Origin: Parabacteroides sp. PFB2-10
Lineage (GTDB): Bacteria > Bacteroidota > Bacteroidia > Bacteroidales > Tannerellaceae
Direction of reading: 5' to 3'
NCBI RefSeq assembly: GCF_029893085.1
Contig: NZ_JARXWI010000002.1
Span: 1-64,000, forward strand
Length of the DNA: 64,000 nt
The position numbers were made by a program, and so were the translations under genes. Every line of letters begins with the position of its first letter. Positions within the stretch are counted from its first letter, which is position 1. The notes beneath the pieces were generated by a model. It was not told where the DNA came from and searched no databases. It saw nothing but the letters and a program-made list of their open reading frames with translations. Below are positions 55,001-63,900 of this stretch, in pieces.

Positions 55001-55444
55001 GGTGATCTTACTAACATCTAAGTTTGTTAGTTGATTATCGGTACACGTCAAATGTCGTAACGCCAAATTGTTGTTTACGTCAATCGTTGTCAATTTGTTT
55101 CTGCTGCAGTCCAGAATGCTCAATCCGGTGCTTTTACTTACATCCAGACCTGTTAATTGCATATCCGTACAAACTAATCCGCGTATGTTGCCGTTTATAG
55201 TTATAGTACGCTGAGCTGCATTTGAATAGGTATGTTTGAATGCTGTTATACTAAACTTTAGGGGAAGAGTTTCGACGGGCGATCCGTCTCCCCAGTCAAT
55301 CGTTGCTTTATCGCTACCGGATAGTCCGATCATGACATGATCAGCAGCCTGCGAGTGTAAGGTTATTTGCCCTGTTGCAATAACGGGTACACTCGCAGAA
55401 ATAACTATCGTGAGAATGAATAATAAAAAAAATAATCGTTTCAT
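52064..55444 (-). CDS. DUF5695 protein C with N-terminal leucine-rich repeats
   Basis: The 1126-residue protein has a signal peptide (MKRLFFLLFILTIVISASVP). A PKD-like strand follows (KATIDWGDGSPVETLPL), then about four 21-residue leucine-rich repeats of the form L-CSNNQLTSLDLSKN-GL (residues about 93-180). After a Gln/Ala-rich joint (QQAQAQAQPQEAQ) the DUF5695 body starts at MENSYWKVGYTTHG (near 240) and is complete to the C-terminus. The other three paralogues lack the repeats. It is closest to B (DASFSYMARMG). Such repeats usually bind proteins or surfaces, so the enzyme may be tethered or part of a complex (inference). It lies 25 nt after D and ends at a strong terminator. Confidence 0.8.
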   Translation of the reverse strand: MKRLFFLLFILTIVISASVPVIATGQITLHSQAADHVMIGLSGSDKATIDWGDGSPVETLPLKFSITAFKHTYSNAAQRTITINGNIRGLVCTDMQLTGLDVSKSTGLSILDCSRNKLTTIDVNNNLALRHLTCTDNQLTNLDVSKITWLALIRCSNNQLTSLDLSKNIGLKYIYCDNNKLNTTGMENFFRSLHTNVINGGKAIWIANNPGSNANTGIARERGWTITQQAQAQAQPQEAQVMENSYWKVGYTTHGIHALEGVKDNYHANLLNGNLAGTLLAYKVKDGVWLKLNPNKREMKADENAGTISFRDVGIGNTIEMTQTFKFEGEMLRWNIDIVNNSKFPIEIGDLAIPFPVRSRIGGLDPTPIFQQSFSRHAFVSGDASFLYFTRINGEAPFYLMTVEPGTKLEYTDNSLMYIYSGKTGTAETRGTWRQEHTRGWLQPKGANGDKMSFGFTLHIADSYPEMKEKIVANRSIDIDVLPGMTLPIMQKAKFSLKTVCNIDSIRAEFPEKTVIKYLGKKGTDTHIYEVAFNKLGENLLTVHFDGGRKTYLEFFSCESPETITKKRSSFLVNSQQFRDPTKWYDGLYGVYDMKNGQLRGPDNPDIYDESLTYFLASDDPALGKAPFLASKNVVFPNDEEIASIEYHIKNFIWGGLQRTDKETPYPYGIYGTPNWFINRDHDLRITYTEQKLVNPRMWRSFDYAHLAMLYWHMYQIATLYPEKSKFMTADQYLEMAYRTAVAFFVYPVEFLGEYYEPYKWGCYNELVMVDIINELEIRGFSDKAAELRFDWEKKSKYFIYDDPFPYSSEYITDRTAFESTYFLAKYGVMHPMKPDENLWYDQNKAKWYSHPTVTKDKARDFMERQHIAGLSYRGYLAKQWYRLGGDASFSYMARMGASAILDYGYRFSDNPYEWIRLGYAGYLGPYGMVNTGTAESNWGYWYPGKEKDGAIGQAFTSVKFGSNWILTEESRGPWRYCGEADLGMCAITRTAATMLVDDPIFGWSVFGGNMTEEQKQFAVYPDDGARIRFRIVNDKIRIGLELNRDNWSATQPIVVNKNMKSVELKLENGTGNKHTTRLTVEAKGTGSPRLTADNKTIHSKQDRYGNYVFEIPVEGEGCTLKVTWR

Positions 55445-55469
55445 GTGATCTATTTTATTTTTTTGAAAA

Positions 55470-58256
55470 TCATCTCCAGGTAAGTTTCAAGCTGCTTTCC
55501 TTTTGTTCCATTGCAAATTCAAAAACATAATTTCCATAACGGTCGCGCTTGGCAGAAATATTTTTCCCATCCACACTCAGACGCGGGTTGCTTGCCCCTT
55601 TTGTTTCAACTAACAGGGTGGTTGTATGTTTATTTCCGGTACCATTTTCAAGTGTCAGTTCCATATTTCGCAGATTCTTATTGACAATTATTGGTTTGGT
55701 AGCCGACCAGTTGTCTCTGTTTAATTCCAGTCCCAGGCGGATTTTGTCATTAATAATCCGAAAACGGGTACGGGTACCGTCATCGGGATAAACGCTAAAC
55801 TGTTTTGAATCTTCAGTCAGGTTTCCGCCCATAATAGACCATCCGAAAATAGGATCGTCCACCAACATGGCAACTGCCGTACGTGTGATGGCGCACATAC
55901 CTAAGTCACCTTCACCACAATAACGCCACGGGCCGCGTGACTCTTCGGTGCCTATCCAGGGGCGTCCGAATTTTACAGAAGTGAATGCTTGCCCCATAGC
56001 ACCGTCTTTTTCTTTTCCGGGATACCAATAACCGTAGTTCGATTCCGGTGTTCCTGTATTTACCACACAATAGGGACCTAAATAACTGGCATAACCAAGA
56101 CGTAGCCATTCGTATGGATCATCAGCGAACCGGTAGCCATAATCCAAAATACTGGTACCGCCCATGCGTGCCATATAGCAATGAATACTTCCGTCGGAAG
56201 AGCGGTTGAAAGAACCTCCATAGATCGAATATTGTTTTTCGAGGTATCCGCGACAAGCTACTCCGGCATAATGCTGGCGTTCCATGAAGTCAAGTGCAGC
56301 AGCTTTCGTTACGACCGGGTGTGAATACCATTTTTCTGTATTGTGGTCAAACCAAAGGTTTTCATCCGGCTTCATGTTGTTTAAAGCGCCATATTTCGCT
56401 AAGAAATAGGTGGATTCAAAGGCTGTTCTGTCTAAAGCATATTCCGAACGATAGGGATAGCGGTCGTCGTAAATAAAATATTTTGCCTTTTTCTCCCATT
56501 GTAAACGTAACTCGGCAGCCTTTTCCGGGAAACCTTTAGCTTCTAATTCATCGATCAGGTCTACGATAACCAATTCGTTGTAGCAACCCCATTTGAAAGG
56601 TTCATAGTATTCCCCGAGTAATTCAACAGGGTATTCATAGTATGCTTTTGCCGTTCCGTATGCAATCTCCAAATATTGGTCGGCTGTCATAAACTTACTC
56701 TTTTCGGGATACAATTTGGCAATCTGATACATATGCCACCATAACATAACCATATGCGCATAATCGTAGGTACGCCATACACGCACCGGGGTGGATGTTT
56801 GAGTTACCCGTAGATCTTCATTCCGGTGGATATACCAGTGTGGAATACCATATACGCCATAAGGGAAAGGTGTTTCCTGATCTGTGCGTTGGAATTTTCC
56901 CCAAACAAAGTGTTCCAAATGGTATTCCAAGGAGGCTATTTCTTCATCGTTTGGGAAAACAACATTGACGGAAGCAATATAAGGTGCTTTTCCTAACATG
57001 GGGTCATCGCTGGCTATAAAGTAGGTACGCTCTTCTGCAAAAACATCCGGATCTTCCGGACTGCGTAATATTCCGTTTTTCATGTCGTACGGACCATATA
57101 AACCATCGTACCATTTGGACGGATCGCGAAACTGCTGGCTATTGACCAGAAATGAACTTCTTTTCTTTGTAATCGTTTCAGGTGATTCGCACGAGAAAAA
57201 CTCAAGATAGGTTTTACGCCCGCCATCAAAGTAAACGGTCAGTTTGTTTTCTCCCAACTTGCTGAATGCTACTTCGTAAATGTGCGTGTTTGCCCCTTTT
57301 GTGCCGATATATTTCAGAGCAGTCTTTGTCGGAAACTCAGCTGCAATTGAATCAATGGAGCAAAGTGTGCGTAAAGCGAATTTTGCTTTTTGGGAAACCG
57401 GAAGCGTCATGCCGGGCGTTACCTCCACATCAATTGAACGGTCAGCGACTATTAATTCTTTCATCTTAGGATAGGAATCGGCAGCATGAATTGTGAAGCC
57501 AAATGACATTTTGTTTTGACCCGTTCCGGCAGGTTGCAATAAGCCACGGGTATGTTCCTGACGCCATGTTCCGCGGGTTTCGGCTGTTCCGGTTTTTCCG
57601 GAATAAATATATGTGCGATACTTCCGGTCTGTTGCTGAAATATCGAAATATTCTAACTTGGTGCCGGGATTAACTGTCACTAAATAATAGGGAGCTTCTC
57701 CATTATTACGTGTGAAATAGAGAAATGAAGCATCTCCGGATATGTGGGCATGTTTAGCAAAAGCTTGTTCATAGATTGGTATCGGATTACCGCCTGATGG
57801 TCCGCGCCATGGGAATGCAATAGCCAGATCACCTATTTCTATTGGTAATTTACTGTTGTTTACAATATCAATGCTCCAATGTATGACCTCTCCTTCTAAC
57901 CGGAATACCTGTGTCATTTCAATCGCATTGCCGAAACCGGCATCATGGTATGTAATTATTCCATTTGCAGCATCCGCTTCCATGGTTCTGTTTCGGGGAT
58001 TAGCTTTTTGCCAAAATGCATCCTTTACTTTATACGAAAGAAGCACATCGCCTATCTCGCCATTCAATAGGTTTGCATGATAAGTGTCCGATACATTCTC
58101 CATGACATTAATGCCCCGGATGTTGTAGCCGATTTTCCAATAAGCATTTTCCATTCGCAACGTATCTAATGGCTCAGGTTGTTGCGATCGCTGTTGTTGA
58201 GCAGAAGCTGCTAAAACTGAAATGATGAATAATAAACTGATAAAATAACGTTTCAT
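55470..58256 (-). CDS. DUF5695 protein D, putative secreted glycan-active enzyme
   Basis: The 928-residue paralogue has a signal peptide (MKRYFISLLFIISVLAASA, then QQQRSQQPEP). It shares the family core: TRGTWRQEHTRGLLQPAG, SCESPETITKKRSSFLVN, QRTDQETPFPYGVYG, SNYGYWYPGKEKDGAMGQ. Like A it carries the TDRKYRTYIYSG insert and FNRSSDGSIHCYMARMGG. It differs from all others near GPYDMKNGILRSPEDPD. First DUF5695 gene after susCD, 58 nt downstream of the small exported protein gene. Confidence 0.78.
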   Translation of the reverse strand: MKRYFISLLFIISVLAASAQQQRSQQPEPLDTLRMENAYWKIGYNIRGINVMENVSDTYHANLLNGEIGDVLLSYKVKDAFWQKANPRNRTMEADAANGIITYHDAGFGNAIEMTQVFRLEGEVIHWSIDIVNNSKLPIEIGDLAIAFPWRGPSGGNPIPIYEQAFAKHAHISGDASFLYFTRNNGEAPYYLVTVNPGTKLEYFDISATDRKYRTYIYSGKTGTAETRGTWRQEHTRGLLQPAGTGQNKMSFGFTIHAADSYPKMKELIVADRSIDVEVTPGMTLPVSQKAKFALRTLCSIDSIAAEFPTKTALKYIGTKGANTHIYEVAFSKLGENKLTVYFDGGRKTYLEFFSCESPETITKKRSSFLVNSQQFRDPSKWYDGLYGPYDMKNGILRSPEDPDVFAEERTYFIASDDPMLGKAPYIASVNVVFPNDEEIASLEYHLEHFVWGKFQRTDQETPFPYGVYGIPHWYIHRNEDLRVTQTSTPVRVWRTYDYAHMVMLWWHMYQIAKLYPEKSKFMTADQYLEIAYGTAKAYYEYPVELLGEYYEPFKWGCYNELVIVDLIDELEAKGFPEKAAELRLQWEKKAKYFIYDDRYPYRSEYALDRTAFESTYFLAKYGALNNMKPDENLWFDHNTEKWYSHPVVTKAAALDFMERQHYAGVACRGYLEKQYSIYGGSFNRSSDGSIHCYMARMGGTSILDYGYRFADDPYEWLRLGYASYLGPYCVVNTGTPESNYGYWYPGKEKDGAMGQAFTSVKFGRPWIGTEESRGPWRYCGEGDLGMCAITRTAVAMLVDDPIFGWSIMGGNLTEDSKQFSVYPDDGTRTRFRIINDKIRLGLELNRDNWSATKPIIVNKNLRNMELTLENGTGNKHTTTLLVETKGASNPRLSVDGKNISAKRDRYGNYVFEFAMEQKESSLKLTWR

Positions 58257-58314
58257 GGCATAATTGTTTTTTAGTCAATAATAAAAAATGGGAATGGTTA
58301 TTCTGCTTTTTCGC

Positions 58315-59025
58315 CTAAAGCGAAAAAGCATATTCTACGATCGCTCTTACATCTTCTAATTTAGAAAAGTCTGTTTTAGCGTTTTCTGCAAAAGATGTAA
58401 TAGCTGATTGATGTGATTTGAATACTTTTCTTAATCTTTTCAAGGAGGTTATAGGTATATATTTTTTCCCGGATGTGACATATAATACGGTTTCGTCTTT
58501 GCGGTAAACATGATCACTCGTATTAAACGTATAATCCTGACCTGCAAAACTGTTTTGCTCGGAAGAAGCTGAATTTCCTACAAAACCATCTAAAGCACTG
58601 AGCGATGATGCTGAGACAATAGCCGATGATTCGGAATAAGTTCCATATCCGGCATTTTTCCCTTTTGAGATAATCTTTGATTTATGTCTGATGAAATACT
58701 CATTATTTCCTACGGTGACTCTTTCGTAATAAAAACTGTTTCCTACAGGGATGAACATTCGATTGTTAATAAATGCAGCGATGACCGTTTGTGGATCCAA
58801 TTCATACGCTATGCTGTCTTCTATAAATATTACTTTCTCGGTAAATACATTGTAATTAAGTTTTGCCTGTACCTTAGCGGCAGAGTTAGAGGATTTCGTG
58901 ATCACGTATCCGTCTTCAAATTGCTCGAAAAGCATAGCGCTTTTTGAGTTGTCATCAGCTTTAGCTATCATGGATAATATCCATAGTAAAGATATTGTTG
59001 AAATGTATTTAATATTTAATTTCAT
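58315..59025 (-). CDS. Exported protein of unknown function
   Basis: A 236-residue protein with a signal peptide (KYISTISLLWILSMIAKA, mature from DDNSKS). I do not recognise a family. The mature part is Ser/Asn-rich and beta-like up to about residue 150 (VIFIEDSIAYELDPQTVIAAF), has a Ser-rich linker (SSAIVSASSLSALDG), and ends with a basic helical stretch (ITSLKRLRKVFKSHQSAITS). It sits between susD and the DUF5695 genes, behind two hairpins. The position suggests a small surface or periplasmic accessory of the PUL. Confidence 0.6.
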   Translation of the reverse strand: MKLNIKYISTISLLWILSMIAKADDNSKSAMLFEQFEDGYVITKSSNSAAKVQAKLNYNVFTEKVIFIEDSIAYELDPQTVIAAFINNRMFIPVGNSFYYERVTVGNNEYFIRHKSKIISKGKNAGYGTYSESSAIVSASSLSALDGFVGNSASSEQNSFAGQDYTFNTSDHVYRKDETVLYVTSGKKYIPITSLKRLRKVFKSHQSAITSFAENAKTDFSKLEDVRAIVEYAFSL

Positions 59026-59137
59026 ATTATTATGAATGATATAAAATTAATAACTTGTACAATTAACTTAAAGGTTACGGAATGCGTTTTTGTATGGTGT
59101 GATTATATATACAGGCGGTTAAAAAAATCCTAATAAT

Positions 59138-59209
59138 CTAACAGAAAAGCCGGTTTTCCCGGCTTTTCTGTTAGACAACAACCATAAAAAATGTTTTTAT
59201 GGTTGTTGT
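59138..59209 (-). terminator. Two tandem hairpins after susD
   Basis: The first after susD pairs ACAACAACCATAAAAA with TTTTTATGGTTGTTGT (59175-59209). The second pairs CTAACAGAAAAGCCGG with its exact inverse (59138-59174) and is followed by a later T-run. They may reduce transcription from susCD into the downstream genes or mark mRNA processing. Confidence 0.75.
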
Positions 59210-59221
59210 TTTATTGTGTGA

Positions 59222-60964
59222 TTACCAGCTGCTTGCGATGTTTCCATCTTGATCAGGGTATCCCTTAGTTTGTTTTAAGTTCAAGTTGTTTCGTAAAATG
59301 GATGCACTAAACCCATAGTATTCACGTCTTTGTTCATTATGCGCCCGCATACTGAACCTTGATTTTCCAATCCAGACACTTCTGCCATCGGTCAGTTCGA
59401 AACGAATCAAGTCTTGACGGCGATGATGTTCGCCAACAAACTCCCAAGCCAAATCGTCTAACAGTCCGCCCAAAATGATATCGTCTCCTCCTTCGGGAAT
59501 ATCAATCCAAGTTTCCCAGTTGTTAAATCCAACACTCGTACATTCACGAACTCCATACGGATAAACGCTTGGACCTTCCAAATCAGCGACAGTACGTTTG
59601 GCTTTTTCCGGATCATCGAACGAACGCATACGAACCGCTGTTATCAAATCGGCTGCGGTCTGTTTGTCGCGACCTAAACGAAGCAAACATTCCGCTTTGA
59701 TAAACATGGCATCGCCAAGACGGAAAAAGTTTATATCATTACTTGCTGTTCCTCTTGATCCGGGAACAATATAATCTTTTTGATAACGGTATCCTTCCAT
59801 CTGGTAACTACCCGGATTATCAATTGAATGCATCTCTATATTGTAATTCAAAACGTTTTCGCCTGTCCAATCGTCCGCAAATGTTCCCGACGCCGGTTTG
59901 ATAGGAGCTCCGGAATTTGGAACGGTTTCTCCATTCACTACGGTAGCTTCATGCTGAACACCGCCGGCCCAAGTCCATCCTAATCGTTTATCATCGGGTG
60001 AATAGCTCATGATAAATTGAGGAAGGGCTCCGCTTCCGTTATAAGGCGCAGCACCGGTAAAGCCGTAAACTGCCTTTGCCGCTGAATGGTGGGCTTTCCT
60101 ATCGTTATAATTGCCATAGATCCTGGCAAGAGGGTTGACGGGAATTCCCATGATACATTCGGGGTTTGAACTGTGGTCATCTTTGTTATTATCCAAATAA
60201 TGAGTAGCCAATGTGTAACCTCCATTATCAATCACGTCATTCACCTCAGCCAGTGCCTTTTCATACCAACTGTTGTCAGCAGGCGCTATGCCTCGAAAGT
60301 ATGCATTACGATTCAGATACAGTTTTGCCAATACCATGTCAGCAACGTAACGGTTTGGATAACCATATCTCTTTTCAGTACCTAATGCATCTTTTATTTC
60401 AACGAGTTCCTTAACGATCCAGTTAAACATCTCTTCCGGCCCTAATTGGCTGGGTAACCACTGGTCTTCAAATTCCATCGTATCAATAAACGGCGGATTA
60501 CGGAAAAAATCAAAAGCGATATAATAGAAAAACGCACGCAAGAAGCGCATTTCAGCCCGTTTCCCCGTTTCGCTTTCAGGCAAGATGTCCAAACATTTAT
60601 TGGCATACAGAATCCCTGTGATACATCTGCTATAGGCATTGTTGACTCCGGGTGCCATTGTCTCCCAAGTATGTTTGTGATGTAATACGTATCCGCCTCC
60701 CCATCCAACACCGAGACGAACAGGCGTACATAGTAAATCACCTCCTTCTTCACTGGCATCCCAATAGCTGTCCCATGGCCAGTAAAAATCCTGCAATTGA
60801 ATATAGGCTTTTCCCATAAAGTCTGCGAGAATAGACGGATCATTTACATCAATGTTACCATCAACAATCGTAGTGTAAGGATTTTCATCCAGATTGGTGC
60901 ATGAACCGAACATTATCAAAGTGCCGATCACCAATCCGCTAATTATATTTTTAAATATATTCAT
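59222..60964 (-). CDS. SusD/RagB-like outer-membrane glycan-binding lipoprotein
   Basis: The 580-residue protein has a lipoprotein signal (GTLIMFGSC, Cys at residue 22, then TNLDENPYT). TPR-like helices with AEMRFLRAFFYYIAFDFF, the usual SusD hallmark, and the C-terminal FFRLGDAMFIKAECLLRLG and RRQDLIRF segments are present. SusD caps the SusC channel and binds the polysaccharide. It follows susC after 12 nt. Length is typical. The ligand cannot be read from the sequence. Confidence 0.93.
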   Translation of the reverse strand: MNIFKNIISGLVIGTLIMFGSCTNLDENPYTTIVDGNIDVNDPSILADFMGKAYIQLQDFYWPWDSYWDASEEGGDLLCTPVRLGVGWGGGYVLHHKHTWETMAPGVNNAYSRCITGILYANKCLDILPESETGKRAEMRFLRAFFYYIAFDFFRNPPFIDTMEFEDQWLPSQLGPEEMFNWIVKELVEIKDALGTEKRYGYPNRYVADMVLAKLYLNRNAYFRGIAPADNSWYEKALAEVNDVIDNGGYTLATHYLDNNKDDHSSNPECIMGIPVNPLARIYGNYNDRKAHHSAAKAVYGFTGAAPYNGSGALPQFIMSYSPDDKRLGWTWAGGVQHEATVVNGETVPNSGAPIKPASGTFADDWTGENVLNYNIEMHSIDNPGSYQMEGYRYQKDYIVPGSRGTASNDINFFRLGDAMFIKAECLLRLGRDKQTAADLITAVRMRSFDDPEKAKRTVADLEGPSVYPYGVRECTSVGFNNWETWIDIPEGGDDIILGGLLDDLAWEFVGEHHRRQDLIRFELTDGRSVWIGKSRFSMRAHNEQRREYYGFSASILRNNLNLKQTKGYPDQDGNIASSW

Positions 60965-60976
60965 GACTTCTTGTTT

Positions 60977-63900
60977 TTAAAAATTAACATTTAATCCAAC
61001 TGTAAATGTCCGAACTGTCGGATATTTGTCTCGGTTATCAGCACCCGGTCTTGTGCCGGGAGAACCTCCGCCACCACGGCTATCCTCTGCACCATCTCCT
61101 ATATTAACTTCCGGGTCGATACCTGAATAGCTGGTAAGGGTAAATACATTTTGCCCGGAGAAATAGACGCGAGCAGCCTTTACATATTTATTAGTCTTAA
61201 TGGGTAAGGTGTATCCTACTGTGAAATTAGATAGTTTGAAAAAATTACCATTTTCTAAATACATACTTGATACATGTTGAGTTACGGAAGGGTGCATTCG
61301 TACCATCTTCTGTTGGCCGGTTGCCGGATCAATAACCGGAACCAGATTCTGATTCTCATCTAATTCTACAACAGGATGCAGATCCTGTGATGATCTCAAA
61401 CGATTGTAAGCAATCGAATTGTTTTCATAAAATACCCGTTGCGTATTCAGAATTTTATAGAAGAACTGCCCTGTAAATTGCATGTTCAAATCAAATCCTT
61501 TGTAATTTAACGTATTGTTCCATCCCATAATCAACTTGGGAGAGCCTAAGCCGAAAGTCTGTTGACGACTGGCCGCTGGCATATTTCTTTGCCAAGGAGC
61601 TACATACCACTCGCCGGTTTCAGCATTCTTTAATTCATACAAGGGGAATCCTTCTTCGTTCCAGCCAACTTGTTTATGCATGGAGTAACCGCCAAGGCTG
61701 TGGCCTACATCCCAATAGTGGGTAACCGCCCCGCTAAGCGGGTCGCCTATTCCGGCACTAAATTCAGAGAATGTGGACGATAATGTATACACATCATTTG
61801 TCAGGCTTACCAATTTGTTTTTGTTATGGGATGCGACAAGTGTCGTTTTCCATTCAAAATCTTTCGTTGTTACCGGAGTTGCAGTGATTGTCACTTCGAC
61901 ACCTCGATTCTGCATTTTTCCTACATTTGCCAACATACTGGAGTTGATGTTTGGTGGCACAGGTACGCTATAATTGTATAATAAATCTTCTGTATTTTTA
62001 TTGTACAAGTCAATGTTGAGGCCTAAACGGTCATTGAAACCGCGCCAGTCTATACCAATATTCAATTCTTTCGTTTTTTCCCATCTCAGGTTGGGATTCG
62101 GATTGTTAGAGGCTTGCAGGGGGTTCGACCAAGTTCCATCTTTTGACAGGTAGGTTGCACTTTGGTATGAATATCGCGTAAGTGTTGCATAGTTAGCTCC
62201 GGCATTATTCCCCGAAACACCATATCCGACACGTAATTTCAATTCGTCCAACCAACTGATGCCTCTCATGAATTCTTCATTCTGTATATTCCACGCACCG
62301 GAAATCGCCGGGAAATTACCCCATTTATGATTATCCCCGAAACGGGATGAACCTTCGCGACGAATGGATGCAATTGCCGAGAAGCGATTATCATAGTTAT
62401 ACTGGAGACGTCCGAAAAACGCGATCAATTTATTGTCGCTTTTATCGGAACTTACAGATATTGTTTTGGTAGGATCCGTTCTGAAAGAACCGATACTCAT
62501 GTTGTTGTATGAGAAAAAGTCTGTAGGGAAATTGGAGTTATTGGCGCTAAAACCATCACTCATATTATAGATATAACTATAACCTACTAACCCTTCCGCA
62601 CGGTGTTTGCCTATGTTTAGACTGTATCTTGAAGTCAATTCCAACTGATCCTGAATCGAATTGCTGTTGGATTTTGATGCCCGTCCATTGGTGCCCGACG
62701 TATGCATACTAAAGTGTTGACTCTTCAAATATAACTGATTGACTTGCATCGTTTGACGCCGGGTCAACTGCAACATGGTTTGCCAATTCTTAATCGGTTC
62801 AATTGTAACATCCCCTGTAACACGGAGTTGATTGTTGCGTATATTTCCATCCCATTCCCTGTTGATAGCTACAGGATTGTAATATTGGAAACGGGTCAAT
62901 TCTTCGTTATAACTTCCATCGTCATTATAAATAGGTTGAGTCGGATTTCGAATCACAGCCTGTCGATAGGCTTGTTGAGAGTTTTGATAGCCATCTCCGT
63001 CTCTGTTTCCTGAACCATCGTTTGAACGATCATAGCTGAGAACCAATAAATTAATATGAAATTTCAACATATCGTTCATGGCAAACTGGGAGAAGTCCAA
63101 TTGAGTAGTCATCGTTTTCCGGTAAGTCCGGTTTAACATACCCTTATCATCCTTGTAGGTGAACGTACCCGAATAAGCAGACTTTTCGGCACCGCCTCTT
63201 ATATTAACCGAGTAATTCTGGGTTGAACTGTGATCCCGGCTTATTTCCTCTAACCAATCCGTATCGGCTCCCATATCCGAAAATGTGGTTTTTGTATAAT
63301 CACCTGCTGCATCCCGAACATCTTGTGCGGTCATGAAGTCCATTTTCTTAGTCCAGTTTCCGGTAGAAAAATAGGTCGTAAGAGTCACTTCCGCGCGACT
63401 TGCACGACGCCCTGATCGGGTGGTAATCAATATAACACCGTTAGCACCACGTGTACCATAGATGGAAGCTGCAGAAGCATCTTTTAGTACGTCTATCGAT
63501 TCGATATTCTCCGGGGCGACATGATTCAATTCGCCTTCGACGCCATCAATCAAAACTAAAGGATCTGAGTTTCCACGCAGGGATGAAATACCGCGAAGCC
63601 TGATGTTCGATACGGCATTCGGGTCACCGGTTATGTTCACAATGGTCATACCGGCAATTTTCCCTTTCACTAATTCAGCCGCATCGCCAATCCTTCCGAC
63701 TGCGAAATCATCAGCTTTGACACTGACAATAGCACTTGATACATCTCCTTTGCGCTGTGTTCCGTAGCCTATTACAACTACTTCATCCATCACCATTGAG
63801 TTCTCTGCCAGTACAATATCAATGTTTGTTCTGTTTCCAACGATTGCTTCCTGACTGTTGTAGCCAATATAAGAAACCACTATAACAGACTGTGCATTTC

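Noticed and set aside
63880-63882. GTG as start of the SusC-like protein
   Set aside because: The frame stays open to the window edge and encodes the expected carboxypeptidase-regulatory-like domain upstream.
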